A DNA stretch of 64,000 nucleotides from Diabrotica undecimpunctata (Eukaryota; Arthropoda; Insecta; Coleoptera; Chrysomelidae), in the NCBI RefSeq assembly GCF_040954645.1, contig NC_092811.1, forward strand, positions 84,701,063-84,765,062, written 5' to 3'. The notes under the pieces are model-generated. The model ran no database searches. It saw only the letters and a list, made by a program, of their open reading frames with translations, and was not told the origin of the DNA. A program made the position numbers and the translations under genes. Each line of letters begins with the position of its first letter. The first letter of the stretch is position 1. Below, in pieces: positions 47,054 to 59,227 of the stretch.

Positions 47054-47097
47054 GTGTGTAACTTATAAATTATTTTCTTTAAACACCAATCATCTCA
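47054..47097 (-). repeat. 3' LTR of Gypsy #1, remaining 44 bp
   Basis: GTGTGTAACTTATAAATTAT and onward to CATCTCA equals 51622-51665 of the other LTR except for one base. It is the LTR start on the element's own strand. Confidence 0.85.
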
Positions 47098-47629
47098 ATA
47101 CCCCAAAATTAATTTTAAAAGAAATAATTCACATATTATTTTTTTAAATATTAATTTTCTTATCCACATACCTTAGTAAATATAATAAATTAAATACTTT
47201 AATTTTTTTATTTAAATTGTTCTATTAAATACATCCCTGTTGTCTGTTTATGTCAAACTGTCATGTCAAATGGAGCAATGGAGGCTATATCAGAGAATAA
47301 AAACAACTAATGTAAGGGTCTATAATTATATTGTGTTCTGTTTATTTATAGACAAGATCTAGGTAAAGATTTCCGTTCAACAGGCTTTCATCAATATGAA
47401 TGGTAAGTTTTACACTTTTCATTCTATTTTTAGAAAAACAATTACAGAATCAATTTTGTATCACTCCAAATTATGATTTTTAGGGCACAAACAATTTCCG
47501 TATGTACAAAATTCATCAAGTATGATGTCAAATTGATTCACAACAAAGAAATCTACCATCTATCTATGAAATGGATCTATCAGTAAGCTGTTAGTGTTGT
47601 TATTATTAGTGTTAAAAGTGTAGAAAATA

Positions 47630-48818
47630 TTATTCAATTTCTTCATAATATTTAAAGATGTCATTGATATGAAAAGTCCCTCTAAGTCTTTTATCTGTAT
47701 CTATCAACACATAACTATTTAGTCCATTCTGATTTTCGATTCTGTATGGACCTTCAAACATTGGTTGTAATTTCTTACAACGATTTTCTTTAACATTACT
47801 TTTTCTAAGTGAACGAATTAACACTAGGTCTCTTTTTTTGAAATGTGATCGGTTTTTTTATTTTTCGATTTTGTCTTCTGATATATTTTTCGGCTTTCCT
47901 TCTAATTCGGTTATTCACTTTCTGCATTACTTGTTCTAACATATCCTGATTATATTCACTAATCCATTTTCTGTTTCCTATATGGCCAAACATTAAATAT
48001 TCTGGTACTTCCTCTGTATTTAAATTATGTGTATTATTTAAAAACTATTCTACTTGTGGTATATGTTGCTCCCATGTTTCATGTTGATCCTGACATACTA
48101 TCCTTAAATATTTTATAACTTCTTTAATATATCTTTCTGCAAGATTTGCCTGAGGATGTCTGATACTTGTAAAATGAATGTTGATTTCCTTTTTTTCACA
48201 AAATGCCCGAAATTTTTGGTTGTTAAAATATGTAGCTTTATCTATTATGCAATTTCTAAATGGTCCTATTTCTTCGAAAAATTGAATAATATATAATTTC
48301 AATGTTTTAACATTTGTTCTTGAGCAGGGATATAGTTTAATAAATTTTGTATATAAATCAACTATCACTAGTATATGCTTTTTTCCTGTTTGACTGGGAA
48401 CTAAATTTGAAATAAAATCCATGGAAACTGTATTTAGTTTTTTATATACAACATTAGATTCATATGTGTTCTGGTTTTTGAAATTCTTTTCTTTGTTTAT
48501 TTGACATATTTGGCATTGGGTAGTAATTTCTTTTGCTATACTTATGTCATTCTTTGCAAAATAATTGTCGCTAAATAGAATCCATAGCTTTCTTGAACCA
48601 ATATGCATGTAATTGTTATGTAAATTTTTCAATATTTTCCTTGTCAGAGTTCTAGTTATTACATATACTTCTATGCCATTTATTATTTTATAATAAACTC
48701 CATCTTTCTTAAGGACTTTTTGTTTTTCACTCAAATTGATCTGATCTCTTATAATTTCTTCTTTAGAATATAATCCAGTGCTTTCTACTAACTGATTTAA
48801 TCCAATTTTTATTGTTCG
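47630..48818 (-). pseudogene. Gypsy #1 integrase region, frame-broken
   Basis: The minus strand carries the integrase in at least three frames. The zinc-binding HHCC part is NLHNNYMHIGSRKLW...TTQCQICQINKEKN near 48640-48500. The catalytic core is LNTVSMDFISN (D), IIDKATYFNN (D) and ANLAERYIKEV (E) between 48430 and 48120, followed by a stop at 48045. A GPY/F-type C-terminus follows (FEGPYRIENQNGLNSYVL near 47760-47705), ending at 47630. The usual S-D-x-G-T-Q-F motif around the second D is altered. It is not functional as read. Confidence 0.82.
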
Positions 48819-50403
48819 CTACCCTTTTTGTGATGTATTTTCTAACCTTGATAAAGCATCTGCCACTATGTTGGATTTTCCAGAAATGTATTTGATTTCA
48901 AAGCAGTATTCACTAAGTATTAGACTCCACCGATGTATTCTACTGTTTCCATATTTGTTATTTAATATAGATGTTAAAGCTTGGTGATCAGTTTCTATAG
49001 TAAATTCATTAACCAACAAATAAAATCTTAATTTTGTGACACAGTGTATGATACTTGCTAGTTCTAATTCTGAAACCGAGTAACCCTTTTCATGTGGCTT
49101 TATAATTCTTGAAATGAATTGTATTGGGTATTCGACCCCATCATGTATTTGTAATAATACCCCTGACAATCTCTCTATGGATGCATCTGTTCTTAATATG
49201 AATGGTTTTGTGTAGTCAGGATGGTATATTTTTAAATTTGACAGAAAAATGTTTTTGATTTCTTGGAATGCTAGTTCTCTTCTCTGATCCCATCTCCATT
49301 TTACACCTTTCCTCAGCAGTTCAAGTAATGGAATTTCTTTTATACTTAGATCTGGTATCATCTTTTTATAATAATTAATTATTCCAATAAATCCTCTTAA
49401 AGTTCTTAAATTGTGTGGTGTTTTATATTCCTGAATGACCTGTGTCCGTTCTGGATCCATTTCGATTCCCTTAGTGTTAAGTTTATAACCTAGATATATT
49501 ACTTCTTTTTGAAAAAATGTACATTTTTCTTGATTTATTTTTAGTCCAACTTTGTCTAATCTGTTGATTATAATTTTTAGGTGTTTCTCATGATCTTCAG
49601 CCGTTTTAGAAAAAATTAATATATCATCAATGTAGTGAATTACAAAATGTTCATATTGATCCAAAATATCATGAAGACATCTACATAGAGCACTGCAAGA
49701 TGATTGAAGTCCAAATGGTACTACTTTGAATTGATATACTACTCCATCTATCTGAAATCCCGTATACTGTCTACTTTTTCTTTCTAGAGGTATTAACCAG
49801 AAACTATGCTGTAAATCGATTTTAGTGAAAAATGACATTCCTGTAATTCTTCCTAGTATTCCATCTATACTCATTGGTGCTTCAAATTGCTTTTCAGTAA
49901 TCTTGTTAATATTCCTTGCATCCAAACATAACCTGATTTTACCTGATCTTTTACGTACTACTACTATAGGGTTTATAAAACGTGTATCTGCCTTCTCAAT
50001 GATTCCATCTTCTAACATAATATTAATCGTTCTGTTTACTTCGTCTCTATATTTATATGGTATTGGGTATGATTTTGTTTTAAAATCTTTTTCTTCTTTA
50101 ACTTTTATACTATGGATATAATTTTGTACAATTCTATTTTGTTTATTGACAAGTCCCTTGTGTTGCCGCAATATAGAAACGACTATTGATTTATATTCTT
50201 CAGGGCAATTAACTTTTATCACATCTTCTTTACAAATAAAATTATTCTTCATTATGTACTCATTATTCCTTGCTTCCAATTTTACGCACTCCACCTCGTA
50301 GGCATCCATCTGCTTAAAATTTCCATTCCTTAAATATTCACTACAATTATTCTTTACATTCTTTTGGGACATTTCCCTATCATCAAAATACATTTCTTCT
50401 TCA
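48819..50403 (-). pseudogene. Gypsy #1 reverse transcriptase and RNase H
   Basis: The reading is open from the truncated 5' LTR to a stop at 48819. Landmarks: IPYKYRDEVNRTINIMLEDG, KRSGKIRLCLDARNINKITE, FFTKIDLQHSFWLIPLE (first catalytic D), VVPFGLQSSCSALCRCLHDI, FVIHYIDDILIFSKTAEDH (YIDD), FIGIINYYKKMIPDLSIKE. The RNase H part is FILRTDASIERLSGVLLQ, ELELASIIHCVTKLRFYLL, FTIETDHQALTSIL and ISGKSNIVADALSRL. No protease or gag precedes it. The apparent start (50459) lies in LTR sequence and is an artefact of the deletion junction at 50403/50404. Confidence 0.87.
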
Positions 50404-51663
50404 GAATTAGCTTGTAAGCACTTTTTGAAATTATCTATATTATATCTATTATGAAACACACATATATATCTAACATAACCAATGTAAAATTTAAAATAAA
50501 CTATCTTTAAATTAAAATTCTTATGAAACTAATTAAATTATATAGACAATGTAAATTTTAAACAAACTATTTTTAAAATTGAAATTGTTATGACACTAAC
50601 TAAATTATATTAACAAAATTTTGTACCTTTCTGTCACTAAATGCCTAAATGAGACTGTTCTCCACTATATAGATTTTAATCACCACTCAATGTCTTCGTT
50701 CTCAGCTTCGGTTATCCCTGTTTCTATGAAATTACTTTTTCCAATTATCAGCTTCCACCAATTTAAAATATTTTTCTTCTTAATAGCATTTATATTTATT
50801 CTTCTTTTTAATACACTAATATCCAATCACCATATAACTATTATAATTTGATTTCTACTAATCTCCAATCATAATATAATTTTTAATTTCTTCCAATCAT
50901 ATTTTCTTTATTCTGTTTCTTCATCTTCATTGAACTTGCTATATTGAACATTTCACCAACTGACTGACTGTATTCTATCTTGAACTATATTGAAAATAGG
51001 ACCGACTGACTTTATACTGTAACTGTCTGACTTCTTACTAACACTATCTAACTTTCTTACTAACTGACTGGCCATTTTGAATCCAAATCACCGATTATTT
51101 ATACCTTTTCAATCTTCCAGAACCATCTGGCAAGAAATCCTATTCGATTTGTTCCATTTCCTACATATCTGAATTTTCTGGAATAGTCTATTTCGCAAAC
51201 AGGCCATCTTTTGTGATCTAGAGAATTCTTTACTCTTCTATCGAGAATCTTATCGACATTTAGGCTTTTCAGATCAGAATATAAACTTATATGTAAATTA
51301 AACACCTTAATTAATAAACTACACTACTTCAAATCCGTAACTATATGTAAACTAAACATTTTAAACTAACACATAACCCTATTTCACATTCGCAAATTAT
51401 TAATTTCTGTAACTGTCATTTATTCCGGGTAGGTATATTTGGTTGCCTAATCACATGGCTCACTTAAATATATTTACAATATTATAATTATTAAAATAAA
51501 ACTTTTACACTTATTATATGCTAATTTCTTAAGAATACCCTCATATAAATAATTTTTATAAAATTCTCTAGTATATAACTTATTAAAATAACCAAATATT
51601 TTTTATATCTAACATTATCTAGTGTGTAACTTATAAATTATTTTCTTTAAACACCAATAATCT

Positions 51664-51665
<2 letters not shown>
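50404..51665 (-). repeat. 5' LTR of Gypsy #1, truncated
   Basis: It runs from the LTR start (51665) to 50404, where homology with the other two copies stops at GAATTAGCTTG. The missing end comprises the GGTTCTCAAAGAACC-side sequence, the internal (TA)n and the CATCATCACA terminus. It contains the TATAAATA promoter motif in minus orientation near 51105. Confidence 0.85.

Positions 51666-51745
<80 letters not shown>
51666..51745. repeat. (TA)n microsatellite
   Basis: About 38 TA units between the Gypsy #1 LTR and the Penelope element. Confidence 0.93.
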
Positions 51746-51748
<3 letters not shown>

Positions 51749-51749
51749 T

Positions 51750-53350
51750 ATAACTGGATGGGTTGGAGTCAATAAAAGGGCTATTGGTTAACTATTTTTT
51801 TATTCTCGAGCTTTCAATTGTGTTTACAATTATTATCAAGAGCTAAAAAAGACAAAATACTTACAAGGTCGAACTAAAAAGAAAAAACAATTTTTGTTAA
51901 CTTACCAAATAAAAATTAGTTTAGTAAGTAAAAATTACTGCTAATACATCTTCAAAATATTTAATATAAAAATGTTTTAATCCAATAAATGTTTCTCCGA
52001 AAATTTTTATAATTTTGAAAACATTTTTTTTAATACAAAAATAATTGAATTTATACATAAGTTCAAATAGCAACCAATTACAAATAGCCTCAATGTCATA
52101 AATGCCAACAAAAAATTTTTATTTTTGACAATTATATTGCCAAAAGTAAAATTTCGTTTAAACATTCTTTTTTGTTTAGTAACAAAAAGAAGAAGATTTA
52201 TTCACCGTTGACAGATGTCTGAAAGAATGTAACAGATATATGGAGAATTAAATATGACATTTTACAAGTTTTATATATAAATCATAAAGAAAGAATATAA
52301 TTATAAATTTTGCTTAAATTTTGAATTTCTGATCTTTTGTTTAAATTATTATCACCTTTGCTAATACGAACCATTTCCAATAAAGTCCTTTTAAATTTAT
52401 TACTTTCACTACATAAAATTTTAATGTTATCAAAATCCATAATATGGTCTTAATCGATTACATGCTCTGCCAAAGCACAAGATGGTTTTTTAATTCTGCA
52501 ATCACTTTTGTGAGAAATAATACGATTTGAAAGATTTCTTCCGGTCTCACCAACATATTCAGCCTCACGCTGAGTACAACTAATGCTGTATACTAAATTC
52601 GTTTTTTCAAATTTGTCTATAGGATATTTAGTTTTAGAATATAAAGATGAAATAGTTTTGATGTTCTTTGTTGCTATTTTTATATTGTCAATAACCTTTA
52701 GTGTTTGTATTAATTTAGGTGTTAATGATGGTATAAAAGGTAGTGAATGATAATAGATGTTCTGATTGTTAGATACAATGTTTTGAGATTGAGCAAAAAA
52801 TGGTGTTAAATTATTTATATTACCAATATTAGAAAAAAGCATCCTATGTAGCATATCTGGAGGATAAGAGTTTTCAATTAGAATATTTTTTAATAATTGA
52901 AGATCTTCTTGTAGATAATCTGGATGAGAAAGTTTTAAAACACGTTCTTTTAATCCTGTTATAAGGTTCATTTTCATCTTATTTGGATGGTGAGAGTAAT
53001 AGCTTATAAATCTATTACTACATATGGGTTTTCTGAACCATCTGGTTTTCAACATATTGTCTGTATTTCTTACAATTCTCATGTCAAGGAATGGTAGAGA
53101 ATTATCTACCTCTTCCTCAACTGTAAATTGTATATGTTGATTATGACTGTTGAAAATGTTGACTGTTTCATGAATTTTGTGTTTAGGAAGTGCCAAAACT
53201 AAAGCATCTACATATCTCTTAATAAAAGGAATGAAAAAAGTGCAATTACTAATACAATCACTGATAACATCATCCATGACATAGCTACTTAGAATGGGTG
53301 AAAGACTAGATCCCATAGGACTACCAAAAATGAGATTTCACAACACACTA
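51750..53350 (-). mobile_element. Penelope-like element, 5'-truncated, with GIY-YIG domain
   Basis: It lies between two (TA)n arrays. The coding part is 52290-53345. About 0.5 kb of 3' untranslated sequence follows, which near 51810-51850 contains a short stem (GAGCTTTCAATTGTGTTTAC / ATTATCAAGAGCT region). It is a different family from the Penelope fragments at 17.3 and 27.4 kb. Confidence 0.82.
52290..53345 (-). pseudogene. Penelope reverse transcriptase (partial) plus GIY-YIG endonuclease
   Basis: The minus strand begins [20 protein letters not shown] (palm block before the catalytic site), then IPFIKRYVDALVLALP (YVDA where most relatives have a second D), VEEEVDNSLPFLDMRIVRNT, RWFRKPICSNRFISYYSHHP. 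The thumb and linker follow, then the GIY-YIG module VYSISCTQREAEYVGETGRN, LSNRIISHKSDCRIKK, ALAEHVID. A TAA at 52450-52452 interrupts, and the same frame continues as DHIMDFDNIKILCSESNKFK and LLEMVRISKGDNNLNKRSE to about 52290. The 5' fingers of the RT are lost at the (TA)n boundary. Penelope RTs use target-primed integration (family knowledge). Confidence 0.87.
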
Positions 53351-53381
53351 ATATTGACTTATTGTCAATATATTATTGTCA

Positions 53382-53780
<399 letters not shown>

Positions 53781-53970
53781 ACTGGCATCCAACTTGGGCA
53801 AAATAGTTTAAAGTGTAGTTCGTACTGTGAAAATCGTAAAGTTTCATTGTGAACAGAAAAAAAGTGTTTTTGCTCCCGCCATTGTAAGGTGATTAGTGGA
53901 CATTTTCACTTAGTTTAGTGCTTCACAATAATAAATCTACTGTGTATGTGACTGCTGTGGAAACTCCGCA

Positions 53971-54100
53971 CAGACCATCCAAAAACATCCTGTGGGAATA
54001 TCAATCTTCCACTACAGACCATTCAAAACATCCTGTGGGAATATCAATCTTCCACTAGGCCATTCAGAAACATCCTGTGGGAATATCAAGCTTCCATTCA
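53971..54100 (+). repeat. three tandem ~44-bp repeats in the Gypsy #2 leader
   Basis: Units start near 53971, 54015 and 54058. Each contains CCATYC-A-AAACATCCTGTGG then GAATATCAATCTTCCA, with minor changes. They lie between the LTR and gag. Confidence 0.85.
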
Positions 54101-54256
54101 AGGGTATTTACAAGAAATAAGCAACAGAAACTGTAAGCCTTTAATTTTTATTACTATTTTTGTGTTAAACTTGCAATCACGGCAACAAACGATAAACACA
54201 GTTATTCGCTTAGGTCGACGACGGTTTTTAGTTCAAGCGAATCAACATCAGCAGAA

Positions 54257-55123
54257 ATGTCTTCGGTAAATTTAACAAGCGAACAGTTTCAAGCCTTATT
54301 AAATACAATAGCAAGGCCTATTTCGGACTCAGGTAGTTTAGCAAAATGCGCTTCTCGCTTCGATGGATCAAAGGGGGCTGATGTAAAAGCTTTTATAGAT
54401 GCGGTCGAGATCTATAAAGAGTGCACCCACGTATCTGACGCGAACGCATTAAAGGGTATACCCATGCTGCTAGACGGTTTCGCCGCCACGTGGTTTCAAG
54501 GTGTTAAAAATACGGTAAACACGTGGGCCAGCGCCATTAATTTATTACGATCAACTTTTGGACCTCAAAAACCAGCCTACAGAGTATATCGGGAACTGTT
54601 TTCGACGGAACAAGATGCTAAAACTCCGTGTGACATTTTTGTATGCAAAGCGCGCGCGATAATAGCTTAGTTACCGGCAGATACATTAACCGAAGCCACT
54701 CAATTAGATATGGTATATGGTTTGTTGCATAGGAAAATACGTGAAAAAGTAGCACGTGATAAGATCAATACATTTAGCGAACTCTTAAAAGAAGCGAGGC
54801 AAATTGAAGAATCGTATGAAAATCCGGAAATAAACATTAAAAACGAAAACGAATCAAAACGGGTACGGTGTAGCTTTTGCAAAAATCCAGGTCACGTGAA
54901 GGATGAATGTCGAAAATTGGCCGCAGTCAGAACCAGGGAAGCAGATTCTCGAAAATCTTCGGTTGAGCCCAAACCTAATCCTCCTCTAGTAACTTCTCAT
55001 ACTAGCCCTAAACCAACCTTTCCTACTTCGAATCAGATTTCGTGTTATGGATGTAAGACTCCTGGATTTATTAAGAGTAATTGTCCAAAATGCAAATCAT
55101 CCAGTAAATCCTCAGCAGTATCT
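54257..55123 (+). pseudogene. Gypsy #2 gag, one in-frame stop
   Basis: The ATG at 54257 starts MSSVNLTSEQFQALLNTIAR. A capsid-like helical part follows (FDGSKGADVKAFIDAVEIYK, GFAATWFQGVKNTVNTWASA, FGPQKPAYRVYRELFSTEQD). A TAG at 54668-54670 breaks the frame, which resumes at once with LPADTLTEATQLDMVYGLLH and leads to two zinc knuckles, CSFCKNPGHVKDEC (54871-54912) and a variant CYGCKTPGFIKSNCPKC near 55043. The second knuckle lacks the usual histidine. Gag and pol share one frame with no stop between them here, so the 3' boundary given is approximate. Confidence 0.85.
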
Positions 55124-58100
55124 GAATTTATGCTTGCTGAAACAGTTAATGTCGACCAACAGTTTGCTACAAACCTATCAACTAAACCCATTGTTCAGGT
55201 CACTATTGAAGGTCATGTAGGTCATTGTTATCTTGATTCGGGAGCACAGTGCAGTATTGCTGGCTCTCAGCTAAGAGATAACCTCTTGAAGGATGAGGTA
55301 CCCTTTTCCACAAAAAGTGTAGACATGGCCCTAGCGGATGGTAGGACTACTTCTACCACTGTTTTGGTCTTTGATTTAGTTGTTATCTTACAAAACCGCT
55401 CTCATAGCATTTCCTTAATTTCTGTGCCCACACACACAAATAGTCGTACCTTACTGGGGGCAGACTTCTTAAGAAAAGCTAACATCATTCTAGACATTCC
55501 TAATGACTCATGGTTTTATGGTGATGTCCCTAATATCCCCTACTCATTTGCTCCAGATCCAGCTCAGGTCAGCTCTCCTTGCCAGGTCAATAGCGTTACT
55601 CTTGCTCATTTAGAACTACGAGTAGATGAAGGAATTTCTCTATCCTTAGAAGAAAGATCCAATCTTAACAACATTGTTAAGGAAAATTCTGATTTATTCG
55701 TATATAATATAGACCCTACTCCATATGCTGAACACTCCATTGTATTGGTTGATGATGTACCAATATCTGTTCCACCTTACCGTATGTCAGAGCCCAAAAG
55801 GCAATTACTGCGTCAGGAGTTAGATAAACTTTTGGCTCAAGGCATAATCGAAGAGTGTGAGTCCCCATATGCTTCACCCGTGGTACTTGTGCCTAAGAGA
55901 GATGGAGGTATCAGATTAACAGTAGACTATTGACGCTTAAACGCAATAACACGTGCAGATAAGTACCCTCTGCCACGTATTGAAGATATTTTGCATGCAG
56001 CAAAGGAAACCCGATTTATGACTACCCTCGACTTAAAATATGGTTATCATCAAATCTCTGTACGAACAGCTGATCGTGACAAAACAGCCTTCGTGTGTCC
56101 ATTTGGCACCTTTCGTTACACACGCATGCCCTTTGGTATGTGTAAGAGTCCCGCTAGTTTCCAAAGGATGATTGATAAATTTCGTGCTGGTCTTCAAAAT
56201 CTGAATATCCTAGCTTATTTAGATGATCTGATAATATTATCCCCATCCTTCTCTGATCACATAGACGATTTGAAACAAGTATTCAACCGGATGCGCCTAT
56301 TTAAATTATGTCTAAATAGAGCGAAATGTTCATTCGCCTGTGAGGAAGTCCTATATCTCGGACACATCCTTTCACCTTTGGGTATCCGGCCAAGTGAAAA
56401 TAAAGTATCTGCCATATTAAACATGACACCACCCCTAAATGTTACTCAACTGCTAAAATTCCTGCAAACATGCTCATGGTTCCGTAGATTCATCGAAAAT
56501 TTCTCCCATGTTGCTAAACCTTTGTCGAATTTAACCAAGAAAAATGTGAAATGGACCTGGGGAGCAGAACAACAAGAGGCCTTTGAATGTCTGAAACAAT
56601 TATTGTGTTCCACCCCAATCCTACGACAAGCTGACTGCAATTTACCTTATATACTTCGTACAGATGCTAGCAATTATGCTTTGGGGGCATGTCTTCTCCA
56701 GGGGGAGAAAGAGAACGAACGACCTGTAGAGTATGCTTCGAGACTTCTGACTCCTGCTGAACAAAACTATAGCACTACAGAACGAGAAGCTCTCGCTGTG
56801 GTTTGGGCAGTGAAGAAATTTCGAGGATACTTAGAAGGCGCTACTACAATAGTGCAAAGTGATCACCAAGCCTTAAAATGGCTAATGACCTTAAAGTCCC
56901 CTACTGGACGGTTAGCTCGATGGGCTTTAGAGCTCATGCCATATGACCTAAAAATAGAATATATCACAGGAAGAAAAAATGTAATCGCAGATACTCTATC
57001 AAGGCCTCCCATGACAGAAGTTCCCATCATAGCTGAAGTTCATCTAGTAAGAGTAGATTTTCCAACTCTTAGTGTTGCTGATGTTCGAGAAGAGCAGCTT
57101 AATGATCCAGATGTTGCCAAGATTATTAGATGTTTAGAAGATCCCTCTTCTGACACAAGTGTAGATTTCAAGAGGTGGGCAGAAAGAGGATATATCATGA
57201 ACAATGGGATATTATACCGTTATACTCCTGAAGTAGATGAAGAAGAGCCCCAATTGGTAGCGGCTAGTACACGTATTCCTCACATACTGCATGAGTACCA
57301 TGATTCCGCTACTGCTGGTCATTATGGAGTGGAGAAGACATATCAAAGAATAATAAAACGCTACTATTGGCCTGGAATGAAGAAAATTATCTCTGACCAT
57401 GTAAGTAAATGTCTTGAGTGCCAACGCTATAAAGTCTCTAACCTCAAACCCGCTGGTCTCCTACAAACCCGCGTTCAGTCCCAGAGGTTTGAAGTGCTAT
57501 CTATTGATTTATTTGGGCCTTTGCCCCTCTCTCCTCAAGGTTATACATGGATTCTGGTAGTGGAAGACACTGCTAGTCGTTGGGTAGAATTATTCCCGTT
57601 AGAGTCTGCTACTGCCGCTGCCTGCGCCAAGTGTTTCATAGACAACATAATCTTACGATACGGAATCCCTCGTCGAGTCGTCAGTGACAACGGTACTCAG
57701 TTCGTGAGTGCGGTAATGCAGCAAGTGACGCATTGCTTTGGGTACCAACAGAACCTTATACCTGTATACCACCCGGAAGCTAACCCCGTCGAACGAAAAA
57801 ATAGAGACCTTAAAACTCAGTTAGCGATTCTTACAAATAATGACCATTCGTCTTGGTCTGAAAAGTTACCCGCTATACGGTTCGCGATGAACACTGTGAA
57901 GTGCGACTCAACCGGTTTCACTCCTGCGTACCTCACGTTCGGTCGCGAGTTACGAACTCCTGATGATGCGAATCGTGATTTTCGAAGCATCATAGCCAAG
58001 GACAACTTCGTGCCACAAATTACGCCCTATCTAATAACTTTGAGTAAAGCTCTTAGTGAAGCCCGCGAGACACATGAACAATCCCAAGATAGACGTAAGA

Positions 58101-58384
58101 AGTATAAAGACTGCCACCGCCGCTCGGTTTCGTTCGAAGTAGGTGATATTGTGCTAGTCGATTCGCATACACTAAGTGACGCGTCTAAGTCCATAACTTC
58201 GAAGTTCGCGCCGCGTCGTGACGGACCCTACAAGGTGACCAAAATGCTGTCCCCTACAACCTATGAAGTTTCACACATCGACACTCCGGATGACTCCTGC
58301 TGGAAAATATCATGTCTCAGCCTTGACGCCTTTCCATGCCGATCCAGAAGATCCGTGCCCTGCTCCAGTTCAACCTCTCCGTAG
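55124..58384 (+). pseudogene. Gypsy #2 pol: protease, RT, RNase H, integrase
   Basis: The protease has the active-site motif YLDSGAQCSIAG (55232-55263) and TLLGADFL downstream. The RT has VPPYRMSEPKRQLLRQELDK, SPVVLVPKRDGGIRLTVDY and a TGA at 55931-55933. In the same frame follow TTLDLKYGYHQISVRTADRD (D), MPFGMCKSPASFQRMID and NILAYLDDLIILSPS (YLDD). The RNase H has LPYILRTDASNYALGACLLQ, STTEREALAVVWAVKKFRGY and QSDHQALKWLMT. The integrase has the HHCC segment HDSATAGHYGVEK...CLECQRYK, the catalytic LSIDLFGPLPLSPQG, VSDNGTQFVSAVMQQ and NPVERKNRDLKTQLAILTN (D, D, E), and a GPY/F-like C-terminus (FAPRRDGPYKVTKML). A shift near 58300 moves the proline/arginine-rich tail to another frame. All catalytic residues are visible. 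Confidence 0.9.
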
Positions 58385-58680
58385 AAGAGGTCGTCCAGTG
58401 AAATCCTCAGAAGCCGACCCTCCTGCTCCACTGGTCTCCTGCCCAGAGTCTTTGACCCTTGGGTTAGACGATAGCGAAATGGGCCCCCCTGTTGGAGATG
58501 ACCTTGCTCAAATTGAAGCTGAACCTGAACCTATTGCCAGACGTAGACAACCCCGACCAAAACGTTGTCATTGCTGTCCTGTAGAGCTCTATTCCTGCTT
58601 AGACTCTGTTGCCCCACCCGCGAGTCGCCAGGGTGGTGCAAAGGGGGAGGATGTAACAGCCACACCGCTCCATGGCTGAA
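58300..58680 (+). pseudogene. Gypsy #2 pol C-terminal tail in a shifted frame
   Basis: The tail reads GKYHVSALTPFHADPEDPCP, then a low-complexity part with RRRGRPVKSS, QIEAEPEPIARRRQPRPKRC and GGAKGED before running into the 3' LTR. The K-Y-H-V-S opening is the usual end of the integrase in CsRn1-like elements, so a single-base indel near 58300 has separated it from the main frame. Confidence 0.75.
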
Positions 58681-58864
58681 TACCACCGAAGTTACCATGA
58701 CAGTGTCCACCGAGAGTGAACGGTGACAAGAGACAAGATAGATATATATGTGTGGTTGTTGTAAGATGTAGGTTAAATTGTAATACATGGTTTTCCTTTT
58801 AATAAAATCGTGTAAATCAATATTCACAGTCATTACCTAACTATTTTTAACTAATACCCACATC

Positions 58865-58867
<3 letters not shown>
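58652..58867 (+). repeat. Gypsy #2 3' LTR
   Basis: 216 bp, base-for-base the same as the 5' LTR as far as I can read. AATAAA at about 58807. Confidence 0.93.

Positions 58868-58958
<91 letters not shown>
58868..58958. repeat. (TA)n microsatellite
   Basis: About 45 TA units; the 3' flank of Gypsy #2 and originally continuous with the array at 53383-53564. Confidence 0.93.
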
Positions 58959-58960
<2 letters not shown>

Positions 58961-58961
<1 letters not shown>

Positions 58962-59227
58962 TATTCTTTCTTATATTCATAGTTCGCTACTTGTGTTTTT
59001 GATAATCCTGTTTTTATTATAACTGCTATTGTAAAATTGAAATCCTCAAAATATAATTTATAATTCGAATGTATTATTCTTTTTTCATCTATAGAAATTA
59101 GTTTCCTCATTAGCTCTTTCGACATCGTTTTATGAGATTTCTCACCAGTAACAGTGAATACAGTGTGATTTTCTAATGAATACAAAAAATTAAATATTCG
59201 ATTAATCCAAACTGATGGATTCAACAT
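58961..59227 (-). CDS. unrecognised 88-codon reading frame
   Basis: The minus-strand frame MLNPSVWINRIFNFLYSLEN...EKSHKTMSKELMRKLISIDE...FTIAVIIKTGLSKTQVANYE has ordinary amino-acid composition and no low-complexity bias, unlike the surrounding TA-rich DNA. No domain is recognised. The two bases before its ATG are GG and no splice site is obvious. It may be part of an exon truncated by the (TA)n boundary, a fragment of an unknown element, or chance. Confidence 0.25.

Larger units (their letters stand above)
42492..51665 (-). mobile_element. Ty3/Gypsy retrotransposon #1, 3' LTR interrupted, 5' LTR truncated, gag lost
   Basis: The minus-strand order is 5' LTR (51665-50404), pol (50403-47630), then a GGGG-containing polypurine-like tract (AATTTTGGGG near 47101-47110), then the 3' LTR (47097-42492) split by a DD82E transposon. 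The LTR on its own strand begins TGAGATGATT (TGAGATTATT in the 5' copy) and ends CATCATCACA. The 5' LTR stops at 50404, joined directly to pol coding sequence, so the LTR end, primer-binding site, gag and probably the protease were lost in a deletion. About 0.5 kb between pol and the polypurine tract (47098-47629) has no frame. Confidence 0.87.

Noticed and set aside
50404..50459. Start codon of the Gypsy #1 pol frame
   Set aside because: The ATG lies in LTR sequence shared with the copies at 42.7 and 62.6 kb; it is a chance fusion at a deletion junction.
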